Position numbers and translations under genes: made by a program
The notes under the pieces: model-generated
What the model was told of the DNA's origin: nothing
Seen by the model: the letters and a program-made list of their open reading frames with translations, nothing else
Database searches by the model: none
Shown here: one piece after another, positions 32,373 to 40,893 of the stretch
How the letters are laid out: each line of letters opens with the position of its first letter
Numbering within the stretch: the stretch's first letter is position 1
Source: Gemmatimonas sp.
Lineage (GTDB): Bacteria; Gemmatimonadota; Gemmatimonadetes; Longimicrobiales; Longimicrobiaceae
Assembly (NCBI GenBank): GCA_009380025.1
Contig: WHSP01000020.1
Location: forward strand, 1-44,895
DNA length: 44,895 bases
Direction of reading: 5' to 3'

Positions 32373-35084
32373 GTGATGCTCGTCAATTCGATCGTCCGCC
32401 CTTCATCTCGTGATCACGAGCTCCTGCGTAGCCTCGCACAGCGGATCGACCCCGCAGATTCGGCTGGTCACAACAACCTCGGGGTCCTGTACTTCAACAA
32501 GGGGATGGTGGCAGAGTCCGTGGAGGCGTTCCACCGTGCGCTGGAGATCGATCCGGCGATGCACGTTGCGCAGCGGAATCTCGAGATTGCGTACCTTTCG
32601 ACAGGATTCTATGACGAGCTAACGCAAAACCTGGCGCGACGGCTTCGGGTGGCACCGGAGGATTTCGAGGCTCGGTGGCGTCTGGCGCAGGCACTTCGCT
32701 ATACCGGCCACCTGGAAGAAGCTGCCGCTGAGCTCCGCCGTCTGTTGGCGTCCACGCCCACCAGCCTCCGCTTGCTCCTCGAGCTGGGGCGCGTCGAGAA
32801 GGAGGCCGGCCGGTTCAGGGAGGCGCTTCGGGCGTACGAGCGGGCCCGGCGGGTGGACCCGCGCAGTGCGATCTTGCACCTCCACCTTGGGGAGCTCCAC
32901 TACCACCAGGGAAACAGCGAGGAGGCTCGGCGGGCGCTGCTGTCGGCAACGGAGGTGGAGCCTCGCTTGGGAGAGGCGTGGCACATCCTATCGTTCGTAC
33001 TGGGGGACCTGGGGGATGCTGAACGCGCTTCCGCCGCTTTCCGGCGGGCGCGCGAGCTCAGGCCCGAGTTGGGCGAGACCGAGAGCGGTCTTTCCATCGA
33101 CCGGAACAGCGTTGCCCGATATGGGGAGTTGCTCGGGGATCGAGCGCCGCGTCCGTCCTCCGTGCGCGGACGCTTCCTCGGCCACTACAATCTCGGCCTC
33201 GCGTACCGGCAAGGAGGCTTGTACGACGAGGCATTGCAGGAGTTCGCTCGCTCACGAGAGTCGGGCGAGGATCCCTTCCTCGCCGAGCAGGCGACGGCTG
33301 AGGTGCTGCTCAGCGCGGGTAAGAATGGTTCCGCAGCGAAACGGTATCGGAAGCTCCTGGACGGTGCTCCGGACAGCCCGAAGCTCTGGAATGAGCTCGG
33401 AGTCGCCCTCCATCGACTGGGGGAGCTCGATGAGGCGACCGAGTGCTACCGTCGGGCGCTTCGGGAGGACGATCGCTACCTGCTGGCCGCCAACAACCTC
33501 GGCGTCGCGCGGATTGACGCCGGCGATCGCTCGGACAGCCGTCACTGGTTCGAGAGAGCCGTCGTCGCCGAGGGTGACGGATTTGCTCAACCCCTGTGCA
33601 ATCTCGGTCTGCTCTCGCTGGGGGAGAAGCGGCTGCGAGAGTCGCTGATGTGGTACCGCCGGTGCGTCGAGGGCGATGCGCTGTCGCCGGCGGGATGGAC
33701 GGGGGTCGGCGTTATCCTGAGCGAAACCGATCAGCTCGGGGAGGCGCGCCAGGCGCTGGCACGGGCCATCGAGATCGAGCCCGAGTCGGCCGAAGCGCGA
33801 TACCGGCTGGCGTTCGTGCTCAATCGGCTTGGCGATCGGGAGGGGTCGCTTCGGGAAACCCGACAAGCGCTCTCGTTGGATCCCTACTTCACCACACCTG
33901 GCTATCGCCTCGCGATCGAGTTGCAGTTCGAACACGCCGAGGTCGTCGCCCCGTCGCTCTCGACGGCGACACGCGTGCCCTCGGGTGAGTCCGTGATCGA
34001 TTTCTCGCCGGGCGAGTTCGAGCTTGCGGGCATCTTCGAGAAGCTGCGCGGAGACGATGCTGCTGTAACGGAGGCGGACGACGGATACCGGCTTGCGCAG
34101 GACTACCTGAGCAAAGGAATGCTGGGGCAGGCGCTCGCGGAGATCCGGCGGGTCGTGCTGGCGGGCGGTGATCCGGTCGACGCGGCCCTGCTCGGTGGGG
34201 AAGTCTTTCTACGACAGCGGCTCGAAGGTGAAGCGCTCGAGCGCTTCGAAACCGCGCTCGCACGCCTCGAAGGGACTCTCTGGGGCGAGAAGCACGAAAG
34301 GGCGTGGCTGGGTAGAGGTTGGTCGCTCGTGGAGCTCGGGCAGGCAGAGGGGGCGGGACAGGCGGCAATGACGGTTCGGGACCGGAACCCATCATCTACC
34401 GAGGCCATTCGGCTGCATGCTGAGGCGCTGTTGCTGATGGGCCGGAGCGGCCAGTCTGCCGATGAGTTCGCGCGTCTGGCCGAGGTCGACGAACCGAACG
34501 CCTCGACCTTGATGCGGCTGGGGGCTGCGGCAACAGCCGCCGGCCAGGTGGACCGGGCTGCGGTAGCGTACGAACGCGCCATCGAGCTGGACTCGAACCT
34601 GCTCGCCGCTCGGGTCGAGCTCGGTGCTCTGCTGCTCGGGGAGGGAGATTTCGACGCTGCCGCGGACCACGCCCGCGCTACCCTCGAGGCCCTTCCAGGC
34701 TATTCGGAGGCCGCGCTGCTGCTCGCGAACGCGGAACACGCGCGGGGGGAATCGGACGCCGGCGTGGACGTCCTGGTCGAGCTGCTCGAGATGGACCTCT
34801 ACCATCTCCCGGCGCTACACCGGCTCGGCGAGATCTTGCTGGAATCGGGGAACGCCGCCGACGCCGCCACCGCGTTTCGCAGAGTGCTCCGTTTCGATCC
34901 GGGATCAGGACAGGCGTGGCTACGGCTGGGCGACGCCCTCGAGCACTCCGCCGCCTCCCAGGAGGCCGCGAAATGCTGGGAGCGGGCGGCTGACCTCGCA
35001 CCCGCGGACCAGCTCGAACGGCGCGCGATGACCCGTCCGAGCCGCCACGTGCCGGGGGGAGCCGTGGTGCTGCCGAACATCTGA
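32373..35084 (+). CDS. Large TPR-repeat protein
   Basis: The 903-residue protein is almost entirely tetratricopeptide repeats. Well-formed units include GHNNLGVLYFNKGMVAESVEAFHRALEIDP, AILHLHLGELHYHQGNSEEARRALL, KLWNELGVALHRLGELDEATECYRRAL, ARVELGALLLGEGDFDAAADHARATLEALP and a final AWLRLGDALEHSAASQEAAKCWERAADLAP; I estimate at least fifteen. A non-TPR break lies around residues 520-560 (SLSTATRVPSGESVIDFSPGEFELAGIFEKL). It has no signal peptide, so it is a cytoplasmic scaffold. GTG 32373 and ATG 32376 are both possible starts. It lies six bases after the receiver gene and three before the first DUF4388 gene. Confidence 0.9.
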   Translation: MMLVNSIVRPSSRDHELLRSLAQRIDPADSAGHNNLGVLYFNKGMVAESVEAFHRALEIDPAMHVAQRNLEIAYLSTGFYDELTQNLARRLRVAPEDFEARWRLAQALRYTGHLEEAAAELRRLLASTPTSLRLLLELGRVEKEAGRFREALRAYERARRVDPRSAILHLHLGELHYHQGNSEEARRALLSATEVEPRLGEAWHILSFVLGDLGDAERASAAFRRARELRPELGETESGLSIDRNSVARYGELLGDRAPRPSSVRGRFLGHYNLGLAYRQGGLYDEALQEFARSRESGEDPFLAEQATAEVLLSAGKNGSAAKRYRKLLDGAPDSPKLWNELGVALHRLGELDEATECYRRALREDDRYLLAANNLGVARIDAGDRSDSRHWFERAVVAEGDGFAQPLCNLGLLSLGEKRLRESLMWYRRCVEGDALSPAGWTGVGVILSETDQLGEARQALARAIEIEPESAEARYRLAFVLNRLGDREGSLRETRQALSLDPYFTTPGYRLAIELQFEHAEVVAPSLSTATRVPSGESVIDFSPGEFELAGIFEKLRGDDAAVTEADDGYRLAQDYLSKGMLGQALAEIRRVVLAGGDPVDAALLGGEVFLRQRLEGEALERFETALARLEGTLWGEKHERAWLGRGWSLVELGQAEGAGQAAMTVRDRNPSSTEAIRLHAEALLLMGRSGQSADEFARLAEVDEPNASTLMRLGAAATAAGQVDRAAVAYERAIELDSNLLAARVELGALLLGEGDFDAAADHARATLEALPGYSEAALLLANAEHARGESDAGVDVLVELLEMDLYHLPALHRLGEILLESGNAADAATAFRRVLRFDPGSGQAWLRLGDALEHSAASQEAAKCWERAADLAPADQLERRAMTRPSRHVPGGAVVLPNI

Positions 35085-35087
35085 GCG

Positions 35088-36227
35088 ATGCCGATCGAGG
35101 GGCCGATCCAGGATCTCGCGCTGAGCGATCTGCTCCAGCTCCTCTTCCTGTCTCGGCGAACCGGCTGCCTCGTCGTCAGGGCCAGCGGGCGGGAGGCTGA
35201 GCTACGATTGCGCGAGGGTGCCCTCGTCGGTGCGACGAGCGGTGGCCCGGAGCTTCGTCTCGGCCGGCTCTTCGTTCAGTCGGGCCGTGCCACGGACGCC
35301 CAGGTTCGAGACGGGTTGGAGCTTCAGCGAAAGGCACCGGCACGGTTGCTCGGTCAGATCATGGTCGACGCGGGTTTCGTCCGGCCAGCGGAAGTGGAGC
35401 GTCAACTCCGCTTCCAGATCGAAGAGACAGTGTTCGACCTGTTGCGGGTCGAGGAAGGACACCTGCACTTCGAGGAGGTCGGAAGTCAGCCGCGGCACGG
35501 GATCGAGGTCGAGCTGGGCACCGATTCGGTTCTCATGGACGCCACCCGGCGCCTGGACGAGTTCGCCGAGGTCCTGCAGGAAAGCGCTCACGGCGATCCG
35601 CTGCCCCGGCTGGCTTTCCCGGACGGCAGCCTCCCTCCGACGCCCCTTCACCTGGGGGCGCTGGAGTGGGAGGTGCTCGGTATGGTCGATGGAGAACGAA
35701 GCCTGCGGCAGATCGCACGGGCATTGGGACAGGGCGAGCTCCAGGTTGCGCGGGCGCTCTACGCACTGGCCGAGGCCGGCGTCGTCGAGGTGGGTGCCCG
35801 AGCGGTGGAGGGTAGGGAGGGGGGCGACGATGCGGCCTCCCTGTATCGCGAGATCGATCGAGCCATCCGGGAGGGCAGGAGCGAGCAGGCCGGCACGCTC
35901 CTCCAATCGGTCCGCTCTCTGAGTCCGGCGCGTGGGATCGCGGCCGAACAGAGGTTGATGGAGGGCCGTGTTCTGGCGCTGGCCGAAGATTGGGGGGCGG
36001 CCGCGTCGGCCCTCGAGGACGCCGTCCGCATCGATCCGCTCCTGGCCGAGGCCTACTTTCATCTGGCCCGGGTTGCGGTACGGTGCGGTGAGCTGGCGCG
36101 GGCCGAGTCGGCTCTACGAGTTTATCAGCGACTGAACGATCCCTCGGAGCCCCGGCGCGAATCCGCCGAGCGGATGGTACGATCTCTGGAGGAGCTTCGG
36201 AAATCGATGAGCGACGCCGAACCATGA
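35088..36227 (+). CDS. DUF4388 (PATAN) protein with winged-helix-like and TPR segments
   Basis: The 379-residue protein begins with a DUF4388/PATAN domain: PIEGPIQDLALSDLLQLLFLSRRTGCLVVR, then LRLREGALVGATSGG, LGRLFVQSGRATDAQVRDGL, and IEETVFDLLRVEEGHLHFEE (about 1-140). A winged-helix-like unit follows (VLGMVDGERSLRQIARALGQGELQVARALYALAEAGVVEVG, about 200-245), then TPR-like repeats. PATAN domains are found in bacterial signalling proteins, often beside receivers and Ras-like GTPases, and are thought to be protein-interaction modules. It overlaps the following gene by 4 bp and shares its N-terminal plan with the product of 38937-40568. Confidence 0.88.
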   Translation: MPIEGPIQDLALSDLLQLLFLSRRTGCLVVRASGREAELRLREGALVGATSGGPELRLGRLFVQSGRATDAQVRDGLELQRKAPARLLGQIMVDAGFVRPAEVERQLRFQIEETVFDLLRVEEGHLHFEEVGSQPRHGIEVELGTDSVLMDATRRLDEFAEVLQESAHGDPLPRLAFPDGSLPPTPLHLGALEWEVLGMVDGERSLRQIARALGQGELQVARALYALAEAGVVEVGARAVEGREGGDDAASLYREIDRAIREGRSEQAGTLLQSVRSLSPARGIAAEQRLMEGRVLALAEDWGAAASALEDAVRIDPLLAEAYFHLARVAVRCGELARAESALRVYQRLNDPSEPRRESAERMVRSLEELRKSMSDAEP

Positions 36228-37150
36228 TCCACGAATCCAACCACCGGGTTCGCCACTGGCAGGAAGAGGTGGCGCGAGACCCGGGCGCCGACGCCTTCGT
36301 TCCCCTCGCCGACCTCTACCGGGCGCAGGGACGACTGGACGTCGCCCTGCGGGTATGCTGGAGAGGATTGGAGAGGAACCCGAACCACGTCGAAGGGCAC
36401 TCCCTGCTCGGGAGCATCTACCGGGACTCCGACGAGCCGGAAAGAGCCTACGACGAGTGGGACATCGCCCTCGGACTCGAACCGTCCCACCTTCCGTCGC
36501 GCCGGGCTATGGGCTTTCTCTGTCTCGAGCGGGGTCAGATGGCCGAAGCCGAGGTCCATCTCCGGAGGGCACTCGACATCGAGCCAGACGACCCACGCCT
36601 CATTCGGGCGCTCGCCCGTGCGGAATCACGCGGCGAATCCCGTACGCCGACGACGGCCTATTGGGAGCGCACTTCCCACATCCTGAACCCGGCGGTTGCC
36701 CGGTTCGTTCGGGAGAGCCGGGTCCGCTTCGTCCTCCTGGTCGACCCGACCGGCCGGCTCGTGGCGCAACACGGCATGACCCACGATCTCGACATCGCCG
36801 CCTTCGCATCCCTGGCGGCAGGCATTCAAGCCGCTTCGGGGGGGGTCGCACGTTTGCTTGGACAGAACGGCTTTTCCCAGCTCTACCAGGGAAAGGGAGA
36901 GCGTCAGATCTTCCTCGGCGAGGTGCGCTTCCCTCACGGCGCCATCCTGCTGCTCACGGTCTTCGGCGCGACCTCTCCGGTCGGGCTGGTTCGTGCGCTC
37001 TTCCGTGAGCTCGCTGACGATCTCGCCGCCGCCAATTGGCCGCAGCCCTTCGACCGGCCGTCGGCATCAGGTCTCGATTCGGAGCTCGCGCGAGGGGTCG
37101 ATCGGTTCCGCTTGCCGACCGGCCGAACCAGCCCAGCAGAACTCGAGTAG
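36224..37150 (+). CDS. TPR-roadblock/LC7 protein, probable MglB-like GTPase partner
   Basis: The 308-residue protein has TPR repeats in residues 20-135 (ADLYRAQGRLDVALRVCWRGLERNPNHVEGHSLLGSIYRDSDEPERAYDEWDIALGLEP and the next two). A roadblock/LC7 domain follows, about 170-270: RFVLLVDPTGRLVAQHGMTHDLDIAAFASLAAGIQAASGGVARLLG, FSQLYQGKGERQIFLGEV, AILLLTVFGATSPVGLVRALFRE. Roadblock proteins such as MglB stimulate and position Ras-like GTPases. This gene ends one base before the MglA-like GTPase gene, so it is the likely GAP or co-factor. A TPR fused to the roadblock domain is unlike the short classical MglB. Confidence 0.86.
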   Translation: MIHESNHRVRHWQEEVARDPGADAFVPLADLYRAQGRLDVALRVCWRGLERNPNHVEGHSLLGSIYRDSDEPERAYDEWDIALGLEPSHLPSRRAMGFLCLERGQMAEAEVHLRRALDIEPDDPRLIRALARAESRGESRTPTTAYWERTSHILNPAVARFVRESRVRFVLLVDPTGRLVAQHGMTHDLDIAAFASLAAGIQAASGGVARLLGQNGFSQLYQGKGERQIFLGEVRFPHGAILLLTVFGATSPVGLVRALFRELADDLAAANWPQPFDRPSASGLDSELARGVDRFRLPTGRTSPAELE

Positions 37151-37151
37151 G

Positions 37152-37775
37152 ATGTCGCTGGTCAATTACGCCGCCCGCGAGATCGTCTCCAAGATCGTCT
37201 ACTACGGCCCCGCACGGTCCGGAAAGACGACGAACCTGCACTACATTCACGCCAGGGTTCCCGAGCCGCGCCGTGGGCCCATCGTGTCGCTCGCAACGGA
37301 GGGCGACCGTACCCTCTTCTTCGACTACCTTCCCCTCGACCTCGGCAGGGTCTCCGGGTTCCGAACCCGCATCCAGCTCTATACCGTCCCGGGACAGATC
37401 TATTACGATTCGACTCGTCGCCTCGTTCTCCAGTCCGCCGACGGCATCGTCTTCGTGGCCGACAGCCGTCCGGACCGTCAGGATGAGAACCTCGAGAGCT
37501 TCCGGAACCTGCAGAGCAACCTCCTGGAGGAAGGGATCGATCCGAAGTCGGTTCCGCTCTGCTTCCAGTACAACAAGCGCGATCTTCCGCAGGTACTGCC
37601 CTCGATGCAGCTGGAAGCGGATCTCAATTACCGGGGTCTGCGATCGTTCCCAGCATCGGCATTGACCGGCGAGGGCGTCTTCGACACCCTGGAAGCGATC
37701 ATGGGCCTCGTCCTCACCGGTCTGGCCCAACAGTTCGAGGAGACGACGGAGGCGGTCGGGAGAACGAATGCGTGA
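37152..37775 (+). CDS. mglA: MglA-like Ras-family GTPase
   Basis: The 207-residue small GTPase has Walker A GPARSGKT (residues 19-26), the switch II region YTVPGQ (77-82), NKRD (141-144) and the base-binding SALTGEG. Between them is LVLQSADGIVFVADSRPDRQDENLESFRNL, the typical MglA G3 surroundings. MglA controls cell polarity and motility in Myxococcus and related bacteria. The start is ATG 37152, one base after the roadblock gene; the frame is open further upstream over that gene only. It overlaps the DnaA-like gene by 8 bp. A Pro at position 80, as in MglA proteins, separates it from eukaryotic Ras. Confidence 0.94.
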   Translation: MSLVNYAAREIVSKIVYYGPARSGKTTNLHYIHARVPEPRRGPIVSLATEGDRTLFFDYLPLDLGRVSGFRTRIQLYTVPGQIYYDSTRRLVLQSADGIVFVADSRPDRQDENLESFRNLQSNLLEEGIDPKSVPLCFQYNKRDLPQVLPSMQLEADLNYRGLRSFPASALTGEGVFDTLEAIMGLVLTGLAQQFEETTEAVGRTNA

Positions 37776-38937
37776 CGACGGGTTCACCTTCGAAACCTTC
37801 TCGGTCGGCACGTCCAACCAGCTCGCAGTAACCGCTGCCCGGCGGGTCTCCGAATCCCCCGGTACGATCTACAACCCACTGGTGATCTGCGGTCCGACCG
37901 GAACGGGCAAGTCGCACCTGCTGAAGGCGATTGCGAGCGCCATCCAACGCCTGGAGCCAGACCGCTCGGTTCACGTCGACAGCGCCGAATCGATCGCGGA
38001 TCGGGTGACGACCGGGATCGTGGAGAACGGCCTCGGGCCCCTCCGCGACGCCCTCGGCGGGTTCGACGTGCTGCTACTGGACGACCTGGACGAGCTCGCG
38101 GGATTCGGGCGGACGCAGTCGGAGCTCGGTCGGATCGTACGCCGACTCGTCGACGCCCGGCGTCAGGTCGTGCTCGCTTCGGCCCTGCCGCCAAGTTCAC
38201 TCGACGGCTTCGATCGGGATCTGCTGGAACTGTTGAATAGTGGGCTCGTCGCGGAGTTGGACCAGCCTGACCTGCAGACAAGACGTGGAGTCGTCGTCCA
38301 TCTCCTGGCACGTTCAGGGACATCGTGGGCTCACGAGCTGATCGATGCCCTGGCGTCCTATGCTCTGGACGCCGGCGAGCTCGAGAGCCGGATCGCGACG
38401 CTGGTCGACTTTCAGCGGGAGCGGGATCGGCCGCTCAACTCGGACGATATCGATCGACATTGTCGAGGTGTCCGTCGGGATCACGGGGGTGCAAACGAGT
38501 TCGGTTCGTTTCTGGAGGATGTCGGACGGGCGGTTGCGGCCGTCGTCGCGGCGGAGCCGTGGCGCCGCCGAATCGGGGAGGCAATCCTTCGCTGGGAAGG
38601 CGAAGGGGTTCGAACCACCCGCCTGGACGCCGCGCTCGAGGCCGATTCCTCACCGGACGTCGAGACCCTCCTCGAAGACTTCACGCGGGACGCCGCGAGG
38701 CTTCTCGAGATCCGTGGTCAGCTGGGCTCATGCGGCGCTCGACTGGACGATCCTGACGACCTCGAGACGGCTGAGAGCTTGTTAACGGATGTCGTCGCGG
38801 CTTCCGCAGCTGACGATGAGGACGGCGACCCCCGATCCCTCAATCCCCCTTCGATCGACCCCTTCTTCCTCGATGCGGATCGCGTGCTGTTGACGGTCAC
38901 GGACGTCGAAGGCCGCCTGGTGGAGGAGCCGGGCTAA
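37768..38937 (+). CDS. DnaA-like AAA+ protein lacking arginine finger and DNA-binding domain
   Basis: The 389-residue protein starts like DnaA domain III (FTFETFSVGTSNQLAVTAA, then NPLVICGPTGTGKSHLLKAI). Walker A is G42-S49 and Walker B is in FDVLLLDDLDELAG. Sensor I (QVVLASALPPSSL) and the PDLQTRRGVVVHLL segment follow. The stretch where DnaA carries its arginine finger (normally R-x-R-S-R-F) reads LLELLNSGLVAEL, so the finger is absent. DnaA's C-terminal DNA-binding domain is absent too; instead come a helical region and an acidic tail (AASAADDEDGDPRSL). It is not the replication initiator. Its place between the GTPase and the second PATAN gene suggests a structural or regulatory ATP-binding role. 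Confidence 0.85.
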   Translation: MRDDGFTFETFSVGTSNQLAVTAARRVSESPGTIYNPLVICGPTGTGKSHLLKAIASAIQRLEPDRSVHVDSAESIADRVTTGIVENGLGPLRDALGGFDVLLLDDLDELAGFGRTQSELGRIVRRLVDARRQVVLASALPPSSLDGFDRDLLELLNSGLVAELDQPDLQTRRGVVVHLLARSGTSWAHELIDALASYALDAGELESRIATLVDFQRERDRPLNSDDIDRHCRGVRRDHGGANEFGSFLEDVGRAVAAVVAAEPWRRRIGEAILRWEGEGVRTTRLDAALEADSSPDVETLLEDFTRDAARLLEIRGQLGSCGARLDDPDDLETAESLLTDVVAASAADDEDGDPRSLNPPSIDPFFLDADRVLLTVTDVEGRLVEEPG

Positions 38938-40568
38938 TGGCGATTCGGGGGAGCCTCTCAGAGGCCAGCATCGCGGACGTAGTACAACTCCTGGCGATCG
39001 GTCGGAAAACTGGCTGCCTCGCTGTCGCAGGCCGGAACAGTCTCGGGCGGATCTACTTCGACGAGGGGATCATCGCGCACGCGTCGATCCTCAACCGCAA
39101 TGATCGCCTCGGCGATATGCTCGTCCGAAGCCGGCGACTAGATCCCATCGAGCTCGCTTCTGCGCTGGCCGAACAGAACGGATCGGAAGGCCCGCGACTC
39201 GGTGAGACACTGGTCCGCCGTGGCCTGGTGTCGGCCGAGGAGATCGAGCGGATGATCCGAATCCAGATCGAGGAGGCGGTCTACACCCTGTTTACCTGGA
39301 CCCGGGGAAGCTTTCACTTCGAACCCGACGAGTTGCCCCATCCAAGCGATATCCGGGTGGCGCTCAACGCCGAGAACGTGCTGCTCGAGGGGGCCCGGAG
39401 GGTCGACGAGTGGGCGCTGATCGAGAAGCGGATCCCGAGCTCCGAGATGGTCTTCAGCCTGGATAGGACACACGGCGATCCAGAAGCGACGTCGCTGACC
39501 GACGAGCAGCGCGGGATCATCCCCCTCCTGGACGGAAGTCGAAGCGTCACGGATATCGCGGGGGAGGCAGGGCTGTCGGATTTCGAAGCGACGAAGGCTC
39601 TCTTCGGCCTGGTGCAGGCTGGCTACGCACGCCACGAGGGACGGAAGCGCGACCCTCGCCTCGACGTCGACGTGACTTCGCTGGCTACGAGGCGGGCTTT
39701 GGCGAACGCTCTCTATCGGGCGCGCATGCTAACGGAGGCCGAGCAGGAATTCGAGCGCCTGGCAAAAGACGATCCGGACGACGGCGATGCACGCTTCCGG
39801 CTCGCCTGCGTGCACCTGCGCCTCGGGAAGCATCGTAGGGCGGCGAGAGGCCTGATGAAATCGATCGAGTTGTCCGGCGGGTGGGCGGGCGGCTACCAGA
39901 ATCTGGCACTCGCGTTGGAGGCGCAGGGGCGATTGGCGGACGCCTTGCTCGCTGTCGAGGAAGGACTGCATCTGGAACCGGAGAACCGTCCCCTTCTCCT
40001 TTCGCGCGCCATTCTGCTGACTCGCGTGAGCGACGTATCGGCCGCTTGCACCGCTTTCGAGAAGTTCGAGGCCCCGACCGCCGGCGGGACCAGCAAGCCC
40101 GCGAGCTACTACGCCTACTCGATCGTCGCGCTGGCGGCAGTCGGACGGCTCGAGGAGGCGAAATCGCGTGCCGACAGCGGTCGGCTCTCGTACCCTCGCC
40201 ACTCGGCGATCGCAGTGAACGCGGCTGCCGTGGCCGAGCACCTCGGCGAAAGCGCAGGAGCCGAACGGCTTTATCGCCGGGCGCTCGAGCTGGATCCGAA
40301 CCTGCCACAGGCTCAGAGGGGACTGGCGGAGATCCTCGTCCGGCGCGGAAGGTACGAGGACGCCCACGGCCTGCTTGGACAGCTCTCCGCCTCCGGCCAC
40401 GCGGGGCCCGAGGTGGGATTCCTGCTTGGACAGGTCGCCTATCGGCTGGGGGATCGCGGAGCCGCTCTGGACCAATGGAAGGCGACGCTCGAGCTCGATC
40501 CGGACCACCATGCGGCGCGAACGCATCTCGAACTCCTCGAGGCGTCCGGACCGCCGATTGACCCGTGA
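38937..40568 (+). CDS. DUF4388 (PATAN)-TPR protein
   Basis: The 543-residue protein repeats the plan of the product of 35088-36227. PATAN domain: AIRGSLSEASIADVVQLLAIGRKTGCLAVAG, IYFDEGIIAHASI, LGDMLVRSRRLDPIELASAL, IEEAVYTLFTWTRGSFHFEP. Winged-helix-like unit: IIPLLDGSRSVTDIAGEAGLSDFEATKALFGLVQAGYARHEG (about 190-235). A long series of TPR units follows, ending with EVGFLLGQVAYRLGDRGAALDQWKATLELDPDHHAARTHLELLE. The ATG overlaps the stop of the DnaA-like gene by one base. It closes the signalling operon; no terminator hairpin is obvious after it. Confidence 0.88.
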   Translation: MAIRGSLSEASIADVVQLLAIGRKTGCLAVAGRNSLGRIYFDEGIIAHASILNRNDRLGDMLVRSRRLDPIELASALAEQNGSEGPRLGETLVRRGLVSAEEIERMIRIQIEEAVYTLFTWTRGSFHFEPDELPHPSDIRVALNAENVLLEGARRVDEWALIEKRIPSSEMVFSLDRTHGDPEATSLTDEQRGIIPLLDGSRSVTDIAGEAGLSDFEATKALFGLVQAGYARHEGRKRDPRLDVDVTSLATRRALANALYRARMLTEAEQEFERLAKDDPDDGDARFRLACVHLRLGKHRRAARGLMKSIELSGGWAGGYQNLALALEAQGRLADALLAVEEGLHLEPENRPLLLSRAILLTRVSDVSAACTAFEKFEAPTAGGTSKPASYYAYSIVALAAVGRLEEAKSRADSGRLSYPRHSAIAVNAAAVAEHLGESAGAERLYRRALELDPNLPQAQRGLAEILVRRGRYEDAHGLLGQLSASGHAGPEVGFLLGQVAYRLGDRGAALDQWKATLELDPDHHAARTHLELLEASGPPIDP

Positions 40569-40790
40569 GCCACGGACTCGGTGGACCCAGTCCACGCCGG
40601 GCCGATCGCCGTGAAGCAGCGCTTGCTCGCGCGACCGCCGAGTCCAGTCAAAACCCGATGGAGGCATTCTGGGAACAGGGGCGTTCCGATCTTGTCGAAG
40701 GTCGCGATCTCGAACGGGAGCCACGCCGCGGGGAGCGAAGTCGGCTCGATCTCGGCGACGGTCGGGGCCGTCGAATCGTACACGCGGCGG
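40569..40790 (+). other. Unexplained stretch before the metallopeptidase gene
   Basis: No frame here is convincingly coding. The plus frame from 40581 and the minus frame 40439-40783 (reading PTVAEIEPTSLPAAWLPFE) both have plausible composition over short runs, but neither has a good start. The ATG at 40791 opens a frame that would supply the missing N-terminus of the next gene after a one-base shift. Confidence 0.3.
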
Positions 40791-40893
40791 ATGGCGCTGG
40801 TCGATCCGCGGCGGATCGTGGCTGGTCTGTGCCGCGCTCGCCCTCGCTAGCTCCTTTTCGAACACCGCCGCGCAAACGCCACCGGGTCCGTTC

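Noticed and set aside
37768-38937. Genuine replication initiator DnaA and nearby origin
   Set aside because: The DNA-binding domain and arginine finger are missing and no DnaA-box cluster, dnaN or gyrase gene lies nearby.
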